Positions 20,250 to 33,463 of a stretch of DNA of 64,000 nt are shown one piece after another. A program made the position numbers and the translations under genes. This stretch comes from Elysia chlorotica (taxonomy: Eukaryota > Mollusca > Gastropoda > Plakobranchidae). Under the pieces are notes generated by a model. That model ran no database searches. It had not been told where the DNA came from and saw only the letters and a program-made list of their open reading frames with translations. How positions within the stretch are numbered: the first letter of the stretch is position 1; the number at the start of each line of letters is the position of its first letter. The stretch is from contig RQTK01000202.1 in the NCBI GenBank assembly GCA_003991915.1, positions 239,324 through 303,323 on the forward strand. The letters are read 5' to 3'.

Positions 20250-23200
20250 AAACACAACCTACATGTAACAAAATACACGAATAAAAAAAGAAGACATGAT
20301 TGTCATTATTCAGTCACTGTGTGTATAAAGTAGTTTGAACTGAGCAAGTTGTAATTTTAAAAAGATGAGCGGAGCTGACCCTGCAGCTTCTAATATAAAG
20401 TTATTGGTGTTAGTATAATGTGACCAACTAAATCATAACAACTGTCTTGTTGTGGGGGCCACGTCTCCGTGTTGGATCCTTTAAAAATCAGGTAGACGTA
20501 AGGCTAGTAGACAGCAACATACTGTAGTAAAATTAGCGACAATTCCTTTTTTATTTTACCCAAAAAAAACCCCCAATAAACTAAGCTTAAGATAAGATTA
20601 GATAAACGTCATTCATCCAGTTAGAGTGTCTAAATAGTTACGTTTTTCTTAGTCTTTGGAATGGGGCGCTTGTCGTTTTTACCTATAAAAAGGTTACTAT
20701 AATTATTGTTTAATAGTTATAACAGAAATGCTATGACACTTCTGAACTATTATTGACTACTTTGTGTTTAAAAGGCACAGCTCTCGTTGGTGTCTCCACA
20801 CTGGGTTTGAAAGAAAGCTGTTCTAAGACCCTGACGTAGATTCTCTTCCCACCGTTGTCGTGTTCACTATGTGAGAGGTTAACGCAAGGCCAATAATAAT
20901 TGTTTGTTAGACGTCAGTGTACCATAGAGATCTACACCTCTCATAACGCACAGAGACCAACGACAGATCGAGGAATTTGATACAGCTTTTGGTGAAGATC
21001 TAGTTAGGAAAAGTACATCTATGATAAAGCAACAAACCAGTCTGTTGCTTAGGATGTAAACGGCTCTTGTTGGAATCTAGCGGTGCAAGAATTCCGGTGC
21101 ATGTGTTTCAGTGATGTTCCAGGATTCTTCATTTTCAGGTTTTTTTAAACTCAAGGCTTCGTGGTTATTATTTTAATGTTTTATGATGTTCTTGTAAGTG
21201 AAAATACCATCGCCTCATTTGGCTTTCAAAATTGCGTATCTCCTTTTTTCCGTTTTATGACGAATTAAGAAAACTATTAGAGGTACCGTTCTACGAACGG
21301 GATTGAAAATTTCACCTTACCTTATCTATTCACGAAACAACACTGACAGTGGTGTTGTCTTTGTTTGGTTTGAATAAAAATATATTAGAATCATAATCTA
21401 GGGTTTCGGTCTATATACCTAGAGGCTCGATTTAGAGACGGTGTATTATTTCTTGGTCTAACTCTAGAGTCTATAGGCTATATTTAATCTACCTCAGTCT
21501 GTCTAGATCTAGATCTCTAATTCAAATTTAGGCCTAATATAGATTTTGTGTTTTTAAATTTAATCTGAAATGTCTCTGTTGATATCAGAAAAGAGCACGA
21601 AGCTTTATAGAAAGACGACTTTAGAGTTTAGACTTTAGACCGCTCGACGCTCCACTTCCGACTTTCACTTTGGATTTAGACCTAACCCGTATTTCTCGTA
21701 CCGGAAATCATTCGCATGTCGATATCTTTTTTGCAAAGTAATGAAATAAACATTTTGCCTTTAATTTGCTAAAATCAATCGTTTTACCAAAAAATATATT
21801 ACCGTCGACAACATCATACCAAATTTCAGGATTCTAGATGGTGTAGTTTTTCCGTGGTGCGAGGCAGAAAAATTGTCTGCCGTCATTTTTTTTTAGTTTT
21901 TTAGTTAATACAAACTAACAGACGCGTTTTGGTATTCGGTTTATCGTGAAGTATATACCGGTCAAACAAACACAGCGTGTGCTCATGTCAGAATGATTTA
22001 TCTTTGCTGTTTCTACACAGTTTATGTAACTAAATGCGTCGTGTTTTAAAGTCCTCTATACCATTCTTTGAAATAAACAAGGCAGTTGGAGAACCATAGC
22101 GTTACTTACCCAGCAGAATGTCGTTCCTCATGTTGCTTTGCTTGTTTAACCTGGAATTTAAAAGAACACATGTAACTTGCTCCTCTGCTAACAGCACATA
22201 TCTTTACCTGAAGTTAGTTCTGTCGTTACATAAAACATATTGGGGCATTCTACAGTTAACTTCATCGGGAAATAATTTTATACAAGTATATCAAAAACAT
22301 TTAATGTCAGCATGTATTATCACTGTTGTGGCTTGTCGTTTTTCGCGAGAATCGTTTTCTATGATATTTTCTACACAGGTTATTGAGCTTACGTGCTAGC
22401 GGTTTGAACTGTTTTATAATTTTAACAAGTAAGGTATTCGTGAAAAAAATCACGTCGGTTAACTAAGTTTACATAATTATGTCACCCATTTTTTTAGGTT
22501 GGGGATGATTGCAAGAGATATTATGTATTCGTGTGGTGAAGGTGTATAAAATACCAGTACTTAAAGTTTTCTCTGTATGCGTGATATAGATACTGATCTC
22601 ACAATCGCATTAATTATGTCAGCCCAAATCTCTCTTCCTTGTTTGAGATTAGACAACACAACATAATAACAGAGCTGTATAGGCCCAATCAAGTATCAAC
22701 TTTGGTTGACAGTCAGAAAACCTGTTACAGCCACTTTGCTTTAGTATTTTCTGAACGCCAGGCGCATTGTACATTATTAGGAACATCATAAATACCTAAA
22801 AGATATCGCCAAATACAATTACAGTTTTTGTTTTTATTTTGTGTAGAAATATATGCTGCGACACCGCAATGTAGAATGAAACTGTCACTCTATCTAAACA
22901 AATGTGGGTGGAAGAAAGCGAAAGTTACACATCTCCACGATCTGAAAAAAAGAGAAGCTTCCATGTGTTTTCCTACCTGTCTTCTAAGTAGGTCAGTGTT
23001 CGGGCAGGTCGCAGATCACGTGTTCCCCATCTCAAACATTAACACTTAAACGACCAAGTTTAAACTTCGGAGTCTTCCCCTGACTGCAAAGTGTCACCCA
23101 CGTCCATACCAACCCAAGTTGGCAGGGTCTATATAGCTCAACTTGTTTTTTCGCCTGATCTAGTAAAAGCTTGCACGAAGAGAGCTGAGTGATTTGCCTT

Positions 23201-23470
23201 GCCTGTCCTGCTGGTACAGAAGTCCATGGTAAACAGTGATGTTCTATTTACAAACTAGATACGCTACGCAACGCGTCGGCCATAACACAGACAGGAAGCT
23301 CCCGCCTCCCTTATTAGATCACTGATGGGTACGTGTAGGCAAGTAGATACACACAAAAACAACAGAAACAACCCCCGCAACCCCCTCCCCTTACAAAACA
23401 AAACAACAACAACAGCAAACAAACAAAAAACAACAAAAACAGAAAAAAACACAACAAAAAGCACAAGCAA
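20250..23470. other. Long AT-rich unassigned region
   Basis: About 3.2 kb with no recognisable gene, transposon protein or long tandem repeat. An AGATCTAGATCT string lies near 21510. Open frames at 22118-22399 and 22828-23049 show no homology I recognise; the second follows an acceptor-like TTTTGTGTAG at 22843-22845 but has no convincing donor. Confidence 0.5.
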
Positions 23471-23477
23471 GGTTGGG

Positions 23478-23512
23478 TTTGTTAAACGTCCAACAGCAGC
23501 ACTATATACACA
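23478..23512 (-). mobile_element. SINE family A tail fragment
   Basis: GTTAAACGTCCAACAGCAGC and ACTATATA match the 3' end of the SINE in reverse. Nothing else of the element remains. Confidence 0.6.
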
Positions 23513-23676
23513 AGCAAAACAAAAGCAAAATTGAATGCTTGTAATTCCTTTTTATGTTAATAATTGTTCTTCAAATTTCCCCCTAACTCCTATATTATGT
23601 TTTAATCACAGGTCAGAAAAGCAGCCTAAGCCTAAGACTGACATATTTTTGGTGGATGGTTCGGAGAGGGAATCTA

Positions 23677-23677
<1 letters not shown>

Positions 23678-23707
<30 letters not shown>

Positions 23708-23815
23708 CAAAAACCAAAAAAAAAAACAACCAAAAAAAAAAAAGACCAAAAATCACAACAAAAAACAGCAAGCACAACTACAAACAAACAAACAACAACA
23801 AAAAAAAACAAGTCA
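23678..23815. repeat. C29 homopolymer plus A-rich low-complexity tract
   Basis: A run of 29 C (23678-23706) is followed by about 110 bp of A-rich AAC/AAAC sequence. Its exact length is likely to be uncertain in any assembly. Confidence 0.9.
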
Positions 23816-23936
23816 GGATGATCGTTTTTACGTTTTTATGATAATTATAATCGGACGCCATTATGAAACTTATTCGACCAAACGCGACAATGGGCAACCA
23901 CTGAACTTATTCCACTTTCATTTCGCTGTTAACCCC

Positions 23937-25366
23937 AGCCTAAATTGGCGAAGAATGGGTTAACCTCACAAACTTCAACCTCGCCCTTGCATTGTAGGTA
24001 AACAAAACAAAACAAAACAAAAATATGTAGACCCCCATTTCAAGTACATCGTCATACTTGAAGATCAAGGGAGTTAAAAATAAATCGCGTGTTTTCATTT
24101 CCCAGTGTTTAAAACTGTCGACATTGTTGGAGATATTTTTTCTGCTGAAAGAAAAATGTTTGACTAGTTGTTCCAAGTCTTAGAGCTTAAAACACTGCTG
24201 GTTGTTAAAAACTTGGAGTCCCATCCGCTGGGCCTGTGCTCTGAATCATGAGTTATTACCACTCTCTTCCATTGTCCGCCGGTTTCTGTTAATCGCTTAC
24301 CCTATTTAGCGAATAGTTTGAACTTAAGTCTCCTTCTTTGCTACGCATTTTCCTCCCTGACTCTCTCTCTCTCTCCCTCTTTCTCTCTTTCTCTCTTTAT
24401 TCCTCTCTCTCTATTTTTTCTTCCGTCTCCTCTCTCTATCTATCTGTCATTCTTTCTCTTTCTCTCGTATTATCTCTCCTGTCTCTCCGTTTCTCTCTCC
24501 TTATCTTTCTCTTTCTCACACATAACCTATCTCCCTCTTTCGCTCTCGCTGTTTTTTTTGTTTTTTTTTTGTTTATTCACCTTCATCTTTTTTTATCGTG
24601 TCCCTTTCTCTCTCCTCCTCATCTATCTCCCTCATTCTCCCTCTCTCTTTCTCTCTGTCTATCTCTCTTTCTCTCTCTCTCTCTCACCCGAGCCTAAATT
24701 GGCGAAGAATGGGTTAACCTCACAAACTACAAAACAAAACAAAACAAAACAAAATAAATGTGTAGACCCCCGTTTCAAGTACATCGTCATGGCTTGAAGA
24801 TCAAGGGAGTTAAAAATAAATCGCGTGTTTTCATTTCCCAGTGTTTTAAACTGTCGACATTGGTGGAGATATTTTTTCTGCTGAAAGAAAAATGTTTAAC
24901 TAGTTGTTGCAAGTCTTCTGGTTGGTAAAAACTTGGAGTCCCATACGCTGGGCCTGTGCTCTCAATCATGAATTATTACCACTTCCTTCCATTGTCCGCC
25001 GGTTTCTGTTGATCGCTTACCCTATTTAGCGAATAGTTAGAACTTAAGTCTCTTTCTTTGCTACGCAATTTCCTCCCTGACTCTCTCCGTCTCCTCTGTC
25101 GATCTATCTTTCATTCTTTCTCTTTCTCTCGTATTATCTCTCCCGTCTCTCCGTTTCTCTCTCCTTATCTTTCTCTCTCACACAGAATCTATCTCTCTCT
25201 TTCGCTCTCTCTGTTGTTTTTTTTTTTCTCTTTTTTTGTTATTCACCTTCATCTCTTATTTAACGTTTCTCTTTCTTTCTCTCCCCCTCCCTTCTCTCTC
25301 TTCCTCATCTCTCTCTCTCTCCTTACCTTCTCTCTCTCTGACTATCTCTAGCTCTCTCTCACGTCA
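23937..25366. repeat. 754-bp tandem segmental duplication
   Basis: Copy 1 (23937-24690) and copy 2 (24691 to about 25366) both start AGCCTAAATTGGCGAAGAAT. They share an AAAAC-repeat stretch, the block from GTAGACCCCC to GCTGGGCCTGTGCTCT, CCATTGTCCGCCGGTTTCTG, and a CT-rich second half with CACCTTCATCT. Differences are small indels and scattered substitutions; copy 2 has lost about 80 bp of the CT-rich part. No long terminal-repeat signature or internal ORF is seen, so I read it as local duplication, not an LTR element. Confidence 0.9.
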
Positions 25367-25369
25367 CCC

Positions 25370-26280
25370 CGTCTTGTTTACGCGATTCTTCCCTTTTCAA
25401 TATTCTCGAGAGATCGATTTGTTTCTGAACCCGTCTATGCTCTGATTGGTTCAATTGTCGTGAATGTACAACACTTCAACGACGAGAATACATTTGGAGA
25501 AGGCGGCGAAGGCACTAAGGGATGTGTATGTGTGTGTGGGAGGGGGGGAACTGAGGGGTATATAGATAAAAACCGAGAAAAGAGAGGATAGTGGCGGAGA
25601 AAGGGGGGGGGGGGGTAGAACTTTCATTGTAAGTTACCTGGTGTTAAGTCACTCCACAACAGAATCGTATTTTCGAATCAATCGATCTAATATTATTAAA
25701 GCCACATATTTTCGTCTGTCTACAAGAAAGAATATCACCACCTTGATAATGACCTTCAGAATTAACGTCACAATTCACTTCACTGGCCACCACCCACTAC
25801 GGACATCCACTCGTATTGTGCGGTTAATGTTATCACCAGAACAATACAGTGCCCCACAAACAACCAGCATTGCGCCGGTTAGAGTAGGTTCAAAGAACTA
25901 AGCCTTGTACGTTTAGACGCTCGACTAATGGCATCTTAGAACATTGTAAATCAGATGTCTAAATATAGTAATTTATTCTACTTCTATCGACAGAGCTAGC
26001 CCTACCTCCCTGTACAGAAAAATATGATTTATGTCTTACTTTCAAGTTGAGACAGGGGGAAATGGGGCGGGGTAACAAGAGCTGAACATATGACGCAGAT
26101 TTCGTGGGACTGGCAGGTACCATACACGTAGTCTATTAGTATTACACCTACTATACTAAGTCACAGGGGGTCAGAAAGTTGTCAACCATGCACCAAAAGG
26201 GCGGATTGTGTAAAGACCGAAGGAAAAAGACGGAATTGTCGGATTTTGTTTTGTCTTTAGATAAATAAGGCAAATGATTA
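25370..26280. other. Non-coding, unassigned
   Basis: A short open frame at 25641-25901 has no family resemblance and no splice context I trust. G runs at about 25532-25550 and 25604-25616. Otherwise nothing recognised. Confidence 0.5.
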
Positions 26281-26283
26281 AAT

Positions 26284-26285
26284 CC

Positions 26286-26326
<41 letters not shown>

Positions 26327-26330
26327 AAAC
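26284..26330. repeat. (CAA)n microsatellite
   Basis: About 14 CAA/AAC units. Confidence 0.95.
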
Positions 26331-26503
26331 AAACACCAAACAATAGAGGTATTTAAACATGTCCACAAAACACAACATAAAACTTCAGTCTTAGAATCGT
26401 TAAGCACAATGGGAGAGAGTTGTCCTACTTGTCCGCTCTAGTTCCTCACCCGATTTCACACAAATTTGTACTCCTTATTGCTGAGTTAGGTTGGCAGTTT
26501 TCT

Positions 26504-26680
<177 letters not shown>

Positions 26681-26783
26681 TGATCGTGATGATCTTTGTG
26701 TAAATCTGAATGTACCTGACAACAAAAATTAGATGTAGAGGAGGGAGGGAGACAACAGTGTATTGTGTGGTGTAGACAGTTGA

Positions 26784-27035
26784 CCGGCCTTCCAGGGGAA
26801 GAGAGACAGCCCTGTGGAGTTGTGTAATGTGGCAGTTCGCGGATTGTTCATTTTGATACATCGTGTAAGTGTTAGGAGGGTCGGGAGAATTTTAACCCCA
26901 TTTTTATAATATGGACCTTTTACGGCAAGAGAGATTGTTTTGTAAAGTTGTGCGATTTGGAATTTCACCGACTGTTCGCTTTGACATTTCGTGTTCTGCG
27001 GTTCTGGAGGATTTTAGCCCCATGGTTTGTGTACA
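26784..27035. repeat. Diverged ~128-bp tandem duplication
   Basis: Two units line up in order: AAGAGAGACAG/AAGAGAGATTG, GTTGTGTAAT/GTTGTGCGAT, GCAGTTCGCGGATTGTTCATTTTGA versus a similar block at about 26965, then GAGAATTTTAACCCCATTTT/GAGGATTTTAGCCCCATGGT. Much more diverged than the other local duplications, so older. Confidence 0.6.
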
Positions 27036-27039
27036 CGTG

Positions 27040-29985
27040 TGAAAACTCCTGGTGCTTGACACTCCATTAAGGGCACCATTACATTCGAAAGTCCTCTGAG
27101 ATGTGACGGTATGTGTAAGCTGAACGTTTTTCATAGACTTACATGACAAAACAATGGAACTACAATATATTTACACAATAATTAGAAAACGACAAGAAAT
27201 ATAAAGCATGCTTTGCCCTTTATTGGAAACAACAGCACTGTCACTTTCACTGATAATTAGGAGAAAAAAAAACATAGAAAAAATACGTTGTACGTTGCAC
27301 TACTAATCATACTGCATACACAATAACAGTGCAAGAACCAAGTACCTGCAAGAAATAAAAGAATTATGGAGGTTATGACATGCCAAATAAGTTTTAATAA
27401 TACGTACAACTGCGGTGTCTCTTGTTTTTTAAGTTCATACTTTTTGCTATAGTTTAAAGTTATACTGCATATTGTAATGTACCCTACATGATCACAAAGA
27501 AGGATAACAAGGTAGGGAGTGGGGTGCATGCCGTGTTTTACTATAGCAAGCCAATTTCCTTTGAAAACAGAAAAAAAATCGATTTCATACATGTGCAGGC
27601 TACTTTAACAATCCACAGATAAATTTAGCTTGGTAATTGTCTTGTACAATCCGGTATGCAGAGTTAACGTAGAGGGCACCGTGACTAGTATATCATAAAT
27701 CATGTGGATACACAACCCTCTACAGACACAGAAACACACATACATACTCAGGGGGCGCCCACAGTGCTTCAGTACTACATTTACCAGGATAGTACCAGTG
27801 ATAAAAGGAGAGCTAAGCGTTGTATTGAGGAATATCAGGCTATAACGAATCCCTGGTGGAACTGCGAGATTCTCACCCACAAAGCATCCAAAGCGTCCTA
27901 GCGACAGTTTACAGAGTGCGAACCTGCGAGGAAAATCCATGCAGGTAGCAAGGCGAAATCTCTCATGCCTCAACCGCCACTGTTTCTTGTAGCATAATCT
28001 TTATTTACATGCGTGACGTTTCTGACAGAGTATGATGGAGTAGCACAAAGAGACAAAATAGTAACAACTAGTAAAAGGAAAGGAAACTTGGCGTTTTGTA
28101 TGAGGCCCCGCGTACACCAAGCTAGGTGAAGTGTTGGTCGTCATTCACAGATGACAAAGTAGTGGGTCCTGGTATGAACATCTAGGCAAACACAGTTGTC
28201 GGCCGAAACACGTGATGCCCGGATCAAAGGTCAAAGGTCAGCGGGTCACCGCTCTTCGCCTGTACACGCGAGGCTAGAGTCTGGTATGACCAGCTATCTG
28301 GGTCAAAGCGTGCCCAGTGGTTTCGCGGATGGCTAAATTTTCAAATATTAAAAAAAAAACTAAGCTTATTTCATAAATAATTTCATAAACCATTTTTTTT
28401 TTTTTTTTTAAATTACTATCCAAGACTAAATAGATATTTTGGGTCTTTCTTGTAGAGGCATTCTTGAGAAGTATGTGTTTAAAGTTTTGAATTGAGAGTT
28501 GTGAAAAATGGCGGGCGCCCAACACAGATCAAAATAATGTTGCCTCAGTGTCCCAATGTACAGGTTGTCAGCCTGGCCTCGCAAGCCCTTGTCTGTCGCC
28601 CGACATCTAATGGGCGTCGAGAAATGAAAAGCCTTTAAAAATAGATACATGTAGTTGCATAGTATCTGCGACTAGCTGGGATGGATGAAGGAGATGCCAT
28701 GTTCGCACACTGATGTAACCTTCTCCAGTATCAGCTCAGGATGCACTTCCTGGCTTTGGGCAAAAATATCATCGCAGAATCGTTGAAATTCGAAACTCAT
28801 TACCGCCCTTGTTCTGGGAGGAAAGGTGGCCGCTGATTGGTCGATCGCTCAGCCCCCTGCGAGGTTACCGCCTCAAACGCGTCATTGGATACCAAGAACA
28901 AGAAGATGTAAGGATTTAAACCCCCCACTAAGTGTGTATGTACATGAGAGACGACTAACTGTGTATGTAGATGCCAGGATTTAGACCGGCGACCAACTTT
29001 GTATTTGGATACCATAATGAGGTGCCTACTTTTATTTACTCCTTTTTGTCCTCAAGTATCTAACACTACACAGAGCATAAAACTGTCGTGATATATCATG
29101 TATCCCGTCGTGAGGTTTCATTCCAAGCTTGGTTTTGACCTTATTAGTTCGCACATGCCAAATATCATTGAAATGGAAACCTCGCTTAAAGATCAGAAGT
29201 GTAGATTTTTCACCATGAAGAAACAGGTAATAATAGCAACAACGCATTTTAAAGGTTGCGTTAGCGTATTGTATATAAACTTTAGGAGCGGTAATTTAAT
29301 CTGATATTGCGTTGCCATGGAAATCGACTACCATAGTTGATAGTGATAACAAAAAGAGTCTGGGGGTAACGCGATAGACTTTATGTTTGGTACTGGGTGT
29401 GTGGTTGGTGTGGACTATAGACATAATCTAATTGAGTTTTATAAACATTCAAAGTTCTCCGACTTACTCGTATTATGGTACCGCTGAGGAAATTACGTAG
29501 TTTCATTTGTTTTTCAATGCCTTGAAAATGTGTATAATGTGTAAGATACATGTAATTGATATCGCTTTCTCTGTTGAACAAAACTATGCAGTTTGTGATA
29601 ACCGAAAGGTAAAAAACATTAGTTTCTCATAAAGTATTTTGAAAGGGTGAAAAAGATTGACATACCATGTCTAGAAAATGTCTAAATCATTTCCCATCTA
29701 ACTGATATTTTATTCTGTTAACCTTATGTTGTCGTGAAAAAGAATGAGGCTACATTAATTTCGTTATTTTCTTAAACTGTCCTTTCAGTGCAAAAGCATA
29801 GTAAAAGTTTACAAGTTAACGACCACAGACCTCTACACTTTGGTCAGCATTCTTTGAACCCTCTTCCTTAGAGCCGTCAGCCAGACGTAAAGCAACACAG
29901 CCTGATAAACCCTGAAAACTGGATTTGGCAGACTGGTCGGTATGGCGACTTTGATTAAGCTAAAATTTGTATCCAGTCCTCTGGT
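27040..29985. other. Long unassigned non-coding region
   Basis: No gene recognised in nearly 3 kb. Minus-strand open frames at 28426-28650, 28672-28800 and 29032-29247 have fairly natural composition (the second begins MSFEFQRFCDDIF) but match no family I know. A direct repeat of the nuclear-receptor half-site lies at 28228-28240. Confidence 0.45.
28228..28240 (+). promoter_or_regulatory. DR1 nuclear-receptor-like site
   Basis: AGGTCA-A-AGGTCA is a perfect direct repeat with one-base spacing, the consensus for HNF4/RXR-type receptors, with a CACGTG E-box about 18 bp upstream (28210-28215). No gene start is recognised beside it, so a role is only possible. Confidence 0.3.
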
Positions 29986-29987
29986 TA

Positions 29988-30045
29988 TATAAGGAGGCCT
30001 TATATAGTGCTGCTGTTGGACGTTAAACCAACCCAACAACCCAAC
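29988..30045 (+). mobile_element. SINE family A, 3' end only
   Basis: CTTATATAGTGCTGCTGTTG and GACGTTAAACCAACCCAACA match the SINE tail. Head and body are absent, as expected for a 5'-truncated insertion. Confidence 0.75.
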
Positions 30046-30528
30046 ATATAAAGAGGCTTAAACTTTAAGCGAAAGTGACAGATAAATAATTGCACTTGTT
30101 GGGTTTAGAATCTTTGTTGTGTCGGTACCGGCCACCTTGTCAGTAAATTAAACTCGTTGTTTATATCTCTAGAGCCCTGTGCTCCATAAAGTAAAGGAAA
30201 TATGGAAGTCGATGGCCACAACCGAGGCTATTTAAATAAACAGGCAACGTCACCGGATTCGCTGAAGTGAAAACAGTTTTGCATAACAAGAGTAATAGTA
30301 GTAAATAAATTATCTTTTTATTTTAAATAAGTCACAAAGTTAGGGGCTACTGATACTCACTGTGTTTGTTTTGTTTAGTCTACAGACATAATAATCTGAG
30401 AATGTAAACTGCCCTAACTGTGCCTAATTTTTAATCCTATAGTCCACTTTGTTTCTAATCCAAAATAATTAATGTTTGTTTATTTTAGTGACCCAGGCTG
30501 TTGTTGTTGTTGAAGACCCTGACCACAA

Positions 30529-30582
30529 CCCATCCCACATCCCACATTCCACATTCCACATCCCATATCTCATATCCCACAC
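30529..30582. repeat. Short CCACATT-type minisatellite
   Basis: Tandem ATCCCACATTCCACATTCCA-like units, about 50 bp. Confidence 0.7.
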
Positions 30583-30589
30583 GAGCACA

Positions 30590-30840
30590 GTGTGGCGCCT
30601 TGTGGTTAGCTCAGTCAAGCGTGCCCTCAGCATCGTGATGTACAGCTATAAACACAGAGTGGACAGGACTAGGACTGGACGCAGAGTGGACAAAGCACTG
30701 ACCATCTTTGAGCTCATTGTCCTAGTAGACTTTAAGCCGGTTCTTAGCTTTTGTTGTTATGATTGGTCACTTCCGAGGTGGGCGGTTCCCAGCTATAATT
30801 GCTGTAGGACGTTAAACCAACCCAACAACAACAACCCAGC
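30590..30840 (+). mobile_element. SINE with tRNA-like head and family A tail
   Basis: CTTGTGGTTAGCTCAGTCAA resembles a tRNA A-box region, and the copy ends CTGTAGGACGTTAAACCAAC followed by (CAACA)n. The middle does not match family A, so this may be a composite or a different subfamily sharing the same 3' tail. Confidence 0.5.
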
Positions 30841-30899
30841 TGTAATGTATGGATTGATTGGTTGGTTTGTTAATTGTTAATTACCACCTGTCCATTGTA

Positions 30900-31920
30900 T
30901 CTAGATTTGTTTTCAGCTGTTTTTGTGAATATCGTCCACCGGAATCAACCAGTCATGGTTATCCAGACACTGCACTGTTTGTTTCAAGTTAATTCTCAAG
31001 AGCGGTAGTTTTAATTCTATTCATTTGAGTGCACTATGTTTCATTATGCCGTGGATTGTTATTTCACTGCCGTTTTCCTCATGATAGTCTTGGGTTGTGT
31101 AGCAGATGTACTGGACTTGTGGGTCACGTTTGCCAGGAAAACCTACAAAGGTCTTTAAAGCCCTTTTTTCTTGACGTTGTTTGTTACGATTTGCTGCGTT
31201 AGATTAAAAACATAACTATTTTTAGTTCAAATTGGCCACCTTTATGAAAGAAATTAAAGGAGATTTATGCTTAAAAAATGTTCTGTCTAATAGTGAAAAT
31301 AGTGTTGTCAGCATAATTATTAAGACTAGATTATTTAGGTGATGAGAAATTTTTGTTATATAGGATAGTCTGTTATAGAAAGCAGTTTGGTCCAAAGAAA
31401 AAATATTAGGGGAGAGACCTTTATGGGGAAAGCCTTTATGCAAAGAAGTTGTCTCAACAGCTAAAATAATAACTCATTTATAAGAGATTTCAATGGAGTT
31501 ATCCTTTATGAAAAGCAGTGGTGCCAATATTACACTATTACGTTGATTCGAGGTTTTTATGTTGTATACAGGAGCATGACATACACAAACTAAACAGTAT
31601 TTATACTTATCAGTATTCGTTACACAACACTTTTTCTATCCATCGTTAAGTCTTTTTTACCGAATAATCATGTTTCTAGTTTTCATCATGAGAAACATCA
31701 ATCCACCCAGCTAATTAGTTCATTAGAGTGATGCCCACAATGAGAACCAATTGGTTTAGTCACTGGAAAACTGAACTGCAGGACTGTTTTCTTAGAACTA
31801 GAAATTTATTCTGTGCTACCCCCGCCTCCGGAAAATCTCGAAAATTATACTTAAATAGGAATACGGAAATACATATAAATAATTAATGTGGATAATTAAT
31901 ATCCTCTACTATGTGTGGAG
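30900..31920. other. Non-coding AT-rich stretch
   Basis: No gene, transposon protein or notable repeat seen. Confidence 0.5.
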
Positions 31921-31929
31921 TTAAAAACA

Positions 31930-32000
31930 AATCGCAAGTCACAGATTAAAAGACACAAGTCACAAGTAACAAGCCACAAGTAACAATACAGAAGTCACAA
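31930..32000. repeat. CACAAGT-type short tandem repeats
   Basis: ACAAGTCACAAGTAACAAGC and variants recur over about 70 bp. It may be the tail of the neighbouring tRNA-derived element. Confidence 0.6.
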
Positions 32001-32202
32001 GTGTGACCCATAGTCACATGGACCAACTTCCATGTAGTTAAACTTTACAAAGTCCTCAAGAAAGGTCCTAAAAGGTGACAAGACCTCATAGCAAGACACC
32101 CGGGTCTTAGACAGTCCAAGGGCGTTGGAACAGGGATCGAACACTTGATCCTCCAACTGAAAGCCGAGCGCTGTGCGCTTAGACCAGCCCCTCGCCACAT
32201 AG
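32001..32202 (-). mobile_element. tRNA-derived SINE, third family
   Basis: On the minus strand GTGGCGAGGGGCTGGTCTAA (A-box region) is followed by GTTCGATCCC (B box) about 45 bp later, then a body of about 130 bp. A tail next to the CACAAGT repeats is plausible. The body is unlike family A. Confidence 0.55.
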
Positions 32203-32503
32203 ACCCACCAATAAAGTGATGGTTTGGACTGGATAATCCCGGAGATGGTAGGAGAGCCCAGGTGAGCCAGGATGAAGGTCATTCACGAACTGCGGGAGAT
32301 GATGAAGCAGAGCAGCAGGGCTAGGACTCTTGTTGGCGCCCTGAACGGGTGAGTTCAAATCTCGCACGTTAAATAACTTTCGATAGTATTTAAGTTAACC
32401 CTTGAAGAATTTGTTATTGTTTTTCACATTGATTTTGTGTTAAATTACGCTACTGTAATGTGTGTATCTATAATGTTGGTACCCTAACAGCTACCGGTAC
32501 CAT

Positions 32504-32876
<373 letters not shown>

Positions 32877-33212
32877 GTTGCTGCTGCTGCTGTTGTTGCT
32901 ACTACTATAACAATCTAGTATAATGATACTGTAGATTTTACTGAACGTTCTTCCGTATTTTACTTCCATAACTTCTACAACTCAATACCTGTCTTAAGGC
33001 TCTTGAAATTGCGACACAGAGTTCCATGCTATTGTTCACTTTATATTTTATTGATCTCAATTCTTTGAAGAGCCTATAATCGCTTCGAGGTTTGCATTAA
33101 AACCTGACACATAGAATCCGGTGTGCCGGAGTACAGGCATGTTGTGACATACCTAACTTTAGACAACAACACTGTGACTAGGGGGCTTAAGAGACTACGG
33201 AGTCCAAGAGCT

Positions 33213-33463
33213 GAGTTCAGTTGGTTTAACGCCCAACGGTAGCACTATATAGGCGCTATTGGGGACAGGCCCAAGATCAACGTCTGACTATTTTTTATGT
33301 GATGCCACACACTAGACAAAAGTCGGATATACCATGACTCCAGTCTCAGCTGCTCACATTAAACTGACACCGACCCAATAAGTAGGGGGCAAAAACGCCA
33401 GGACTCGAACCACGAACCTTTTGCATAGGAAGCCGATGTATTACCTCAGGGTTACCGTGCTCC
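33213..33463 (-). mobile_element. SINE family A inside repeat copy A
   Basis: All family blocks occur in reverse from GGTTTAACGCCCAACGG to a head with a GACTCGAACC B box. The same SINE sits at the same place in copy B, so it was present before the larger unit was duplicated. Confidence 0.85.

Noticed and set aside
22118..22399. 93-residue forward frame with a hydrophobic N-terminus
   Set aside because: A secretory signal is conceivable, but AT-rich DNA readily yields hydrophobic starts and nothing else supports a gene.
23937..25366. Possible LTR retrotransposon because of long direct repeats
   Set aside because: The repeats are adjacent with no internal coding region, no TG...CA ends and no primer-binding site.
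28672..28800. Minus-strand 42-residue frame starting MSFEFQRFCDDIF
   Set aside because: The composition looks natural, but it is short, has no splice context I trust and matches no family I know. I left it within the unassigned region.
30476..30880. 134-residue forward frame
   Set aside because: It crosses a CCACATT minisatellite and a SINE with a family A tail. No independent coding evidence.
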